The notes below the pieces were generated by a model. It was not told where the DNA came from and did no database searches. It worked only from the letters and a program-made list of their open reading frames with translations. Below, in pieces: positions 61,090 through 64,000 of a DNA stretch of 64,000 bases. Source of the DNA: Liquidambar formosana (Eukaryota > Streptophyta > Magnoliopsida > Saxifragales > Altingiaceae); contig CM077832.1 of NCBI GenBank assembly GCA_039720395.1, positions 33,773,758-33,837,757 on the forward strand. The letters run 5' to 3'. Each line of letters starts with the position of its first letter. Position 1 is the first letter of the stretch. The position numbers were made by a program, and so were the translations under genes.

Positions 61090-62674
61090 ATGGAGGCTTC
61101 TAGTTCAAGCAATAAAGGCATATCAGAGATTGTATTCTTCGACTTAGAAACTACGGTACCCAATAGAGCTGGACAAAGGTTCTGGGTATTGGAATTTGGT
61201 GCAATTATAGTTTGCCCACGAAAACTCGTTGAGCTAGAGAGTTATAGCACGCTCATAAGGCCAGGGGACTTGTCTGCTGTTGCATTGAGGTCAAGTCGAT
61301 GCAATGGGATAACTCGTGAAGCCGTTGCCAATGCGCCCATGTTTGAGGAAGTTGCAGACCAAATATTCAGCATTATGAATGGTAGAGTATGGGCAGGTCA
61401 CAACATCCAAAGATTTGATTGCGTCCGCATTAAGGAGGCCTTCGCAGAGATTGGTCGGCCTGCTCCGGTCCCTATTGGGATGCTTGATTCATTAGGAGTT
61501 CTGACCGATAAGTTTGGTAGAAGAGCTGGTAACATGAAGGTACGTAACAACCTCAAACATCTCATGCCTGTATCAGAAAATCAGGTAAAAGTGCCATAGA
61601 ACTTTCTTGGAAAAAAAACAAGCAACAGCAACAGTAATTGAACATGAAACTATATTCTGTATGCTCTGAATTGTTCCAGAGTTATTGTCAAATCATTCCC
61701 ATAGTTCTTGCCATATTCTGTTGCTGAGCTTTTACTCTTCCCAAATGGTCACTGGTACTTCCCAAATTCCAAAATATTTTCAAAGTCGAATAATGCCCAG
61801 ATGCAGCAGTTCTTGCTAAGATTAAGGCAATGAACCGGGCAGATTGAATGCCATAGTTTTACTTTATTGACTGAACTTCTTGGATTACTTTCAATCTTTA
61901 TGATGTGGTGTCCTATAATACAAGCAGAGCAATCCTCACGTTTTCCTTGTTCTCATTCTTTTTCTTCTTCTCTCTCTCTCTCTCTCTGTTTTTTTTTTTT
62001 TTTAGATGGCAACATTGGCTGCTTATTTTGGGCTTGGGCAGCAAAAGCACAGGTATGAAACCTCTATTTCCCTACTGTGGATATCATATATTAGCTCATA
62101 TTGTCAAAACTCAGGATTGTATTTTCCATAACTGCCTAAAACAGAAGCCTTGACGATGTGCGCATGAATCTGGAGGTTCTCAAGCACTGCGCAACTGTGC
62201 TGTTCTTGGTATTGACAAACATCTTTAATACAGAGCCTCTGTTCTCTATATATAAATGCAATATCCAAACATTTTCTTTTGGATAAAAAATGTTTATGGG
62301 TGTTATGTCTATTATTAGGAATCGAGCCTTCCAAGTGTATTGAATGGAAGGTGGCACAGTCCTCCTTCAATCACAACAAGAAGTAGAAGCAATGGAAAAT
62401 TGCCATGCAGAGAAGAAAGTAGCAGGAAATCTCCCCCAACTTCTCTTGGATATCAAAGAGCAGTTCCCTATACAAGGGGAAGTTTGGGAAAGGTTCTATT
62501 TCTGCTTACTCTCACTAGAATATGTTCATTGTTCATCACATATACCATTAACTGACAGGGAAAATGAACTGTCATAAACAGATGACAGAAAAGGTGAAGA
62601 ATCTATTGTGTAAAGCCCACGAAAATCAACCTCTCACCAACTTACTCAAGCATTCTCATTCACTGCTCCGATGA
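61090..62674 (+). CDS. NEN4: NEN4-like DEDDh 3'-5' exonuclease
   Basis: Exonuclease of the plant NEN group (NAC45/86-dependent exonuclease-domain proteins), linked in Arabidopsis to nuclear breakdown in sieve elements. Exons 61090-61539, 62006-62052 and 62145-62208 are firm and join in frame. They carry all DEDDh residues: D18 and E20 in FFDLETT, D110 in NIQRFD, and H165 and D170 in KHRSLDD. Exon 4 starts at 62319 with ESSLPSVLN, then a basic SRSNGKL stretch. My preferred model splices at 62492 (a weak GTTCTA donor) to an exon 62582-62674 encoding MTEKVKNLLC and a KHSHSLLR end (275 aa in total). The alternative is reading through to the TAA at 62553-62555 (265 aa). Both suit the short NEN4 type rather than the ~480-aa NEN1/2. 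Introns are short and T-rich. A broken copy lies at 39118. Confidence 0.85.
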
Positions 62675-63687
62675 GTAAAAACAAGGCAGTCTTCCATATT
62701 GCATCTGCAGATCCTTGTCCCACTTTCCATTTCATTCAAATGTCAAGGTGGGTGGATAAATTACAGTTAAACCCTCCGAAGGAAGACAAGAAAAGATGAC
62801 ACTGAAGGCCACCATGTCTATCAATTAATGCGGAGACTCTCCATGTTCCCTTCAACAGAGAATGACAAGCAAATTCAGGAAGGCTGTCTGCTTTTGATTT
62901 CTGTTAAGTTTCAGGTGTATAATCTCTCAAGAGGGAATACATTTGCAATAAAAATTCATTTGTATATCATTTAATTAATTGATTCATTCATTTTTTTAGT
63001 GATATTTAACATCCAGAAACGCATTTAAAGCATAAAGTCTCAATACATATCCCATGGAAATGTTTGGAATGCTGTTCAAAAGATCAAAACAAATTATAGC
63101 ATGTTTAGTGCATCTCTTTTTTTCTCATATTCCGAGTAGGTATAGAAAGACCTCCTTTCCCCCTTATGACCTTTCCCACATATTTACCCAATCAAGGCTT
63201 CATGAACAGTTTTATTTTTTCGGCTTCTCAAAGTTGCCATCACCTACTATTGCCTAATGCAGTAATCAGTGGATTGCCAAATTCTTCAGGCAATTCAGTG
63301 GATTCCCAATGTGGAAATGATATGAAGTCGACTATGAGTGGATAAACAGATCAATGAGTCAACGCATCAACCTGCAGGGTTCCCAACATAATAATCACAA
63401 CCTCACAGAATTCACACTCATAATACAGGAAGAGTTTTACGTTACACAAATCATTAATACAAACTCGCACAATTTGGAATCAACATAGCCACAATTGCTT
63501 AGGATTGTTTCCCTTCTCCATTCCTATTGGTGCCCTAGGAATGGTAATGGGTATAAACAACCACCTTCCTTTATTAAATGTCCCATTTACACATACATGA
63601 GCAATTTGGGACCAGACCACACAAAACACAAGCAAACACCGAGTACCATTATTTATTTATTACTCCGGAGAGATGGACTGATAACTT
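62675..63687. other. Intergenic stretch between NEN and the sulfate transporter
   Basis: The first part is probably the NEN 3' untranslated region. The rest shows no coding, repeat or RNA structure that I can support. The two genes are convergent. Confidence 0.5.
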
Positions 63688-63828
63688 TTAAATAGTAGCC
63701 ATCCTAGTGCTAAGACATGCATCCACAGCTTCTCCAACGGTCAAGAAGACCCGTCCCCTGACTTCTCTCACAAACTCTGCTAATCTTAGCTTATGAATCA
63801 CTTGCCACCTAGGGTTGGCTATGGCTAA
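63688..63828 (-). CDS. Last exon of a SULTR3-type sulfate transporter (partial)
   Basis: Minus-strand exon starting after a (CT)n tract and CTTGCAG acceptor, open for 46 codons, then TAA (63690-63688). It encodes LAIANPRWQVIHKL, then FVREVRGRVFLTVGEAVDAC. This is the end of the STAS domain in plant sulfate/proton symporters of group 3 (consensus LxxANPxxxVxxKL..FLTVxEAVDxC). The GA/CT repeat at 63834-63856 is effectively the polypyrimidine tract of the splice acceptor. The membrane part would lie beyond 64000. The name is from recognition of the short C-terminal pattern, so the subgroup is uncertain. Confidence 0.7.
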   Translation of the reverse strand, partial: LAIANPRWQVIHKLRLAEFVREVRGRVFLTVGEAVDACLSTRMATI

Positions 63829-63833
63829 CTGCA

Positions 63834-63856
63834 AGAGAGAGAGAGAGAGAGAGAGA
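63834..63856. repeat. GA microsatellite acting as splice polypyrimidine tract
   Basis: (GA)n on the plus strand, i.e. (CT)n on the minus strand directly before the TTGCAG acceptor of the sulfate transporter exon. Confidence 0.75.
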
Positions 63857-64000
63857 ATACACAGATTCAAAACCAATGTGGATAAATTTAGGTAACCCAC
63901 AACATGATATCAATAAAAAGGTTGAAAAGCAATGTCAATTTGTTTAGATAACCCAAACTACATCAGTGCCTTACCTCTATTCCAACTGAGACCAGCTTCT

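Overview
The window is nuclear DNA of a flowering plant, very probably a eudicot. Its genes are split by GT..AG introns, the intergenic DNA is AT-rich, and many small DNA transposons, SINEs and LINE remnants are present. The species cannot be named from sequence alone.

Layout. (1) 1-18.8 kb: two tandem units of about 9 kb, each with a five-exon L-ascorbate oxidase gene on the minus strand. The copy at 12281-16248 is intact (579 aa). The copy at 3230-8101 is a pseudogene with frameshifts in three exons and a lost copper-ligand histidine. Several transposons sit in only one unit, so the other unit shows the empty site. (2) 18.8-22.4 kb: SINE, MITEs and non-coding DNA. (3) 22510-23667: an intronless TPR gene of the TRAPPC12 type. 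(4) 23.7-30.9 kb: non-coding, with Stowaway-like and hAT-like MITEs and a decayed LINE. (5) 30.9-59.6 kb: three tandem ten-exon copies of the plastid bifunctional aspartate/prephenate aminotransferase gene (PAT). Copy 1 is intact and canonical. Copy 2 carries a 17-bp frame-shifting duplication in exon 8 and a gene-capturing TIR transposon in intron 7. Copy 3 is intact but shares unusual substitutions with copy 2. A broken NEN fragment after copy 1 shows that PAT and NEN were duplicated as one block. A nest of repeats of about 6.6 kb separates copies 2 and 3. (6) 61090-62674: an intact NEN4-type DEDDh exonuclease gene. (7) 63688-63828, minus strand: the last exon of a SULTR3-type sulfate transporter that runs off the window.

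Functional links. PAT makes arogenate from prephenate for phenylalanine and tyrosine synthesis in plastids. Ascorbate oxidase controls apoplastic ascorbate redox state. TRAPPC12 belongs to a vesicle-tethering complex. NEN nucleases act in sieve-element enucleation. These are unrelated housekeeping or tissue-specific jobs and there is no operon-like logic. From memory, NEN4, TRAPPC12-like and ascorbate oxidase are neighbours in Arabidopsis (At4g39810-39820-39830), so the PAT array looks inserted into an old syntenic block. I found no CRISPR, tRNA or rRNA gene. The most unusual content is the transposon-made structure: a 968-bp near-perfect palindrome, a TIR element carrying an EXO70 fragment, and a dense array of palindromic GTTACATGTAAC motifs.
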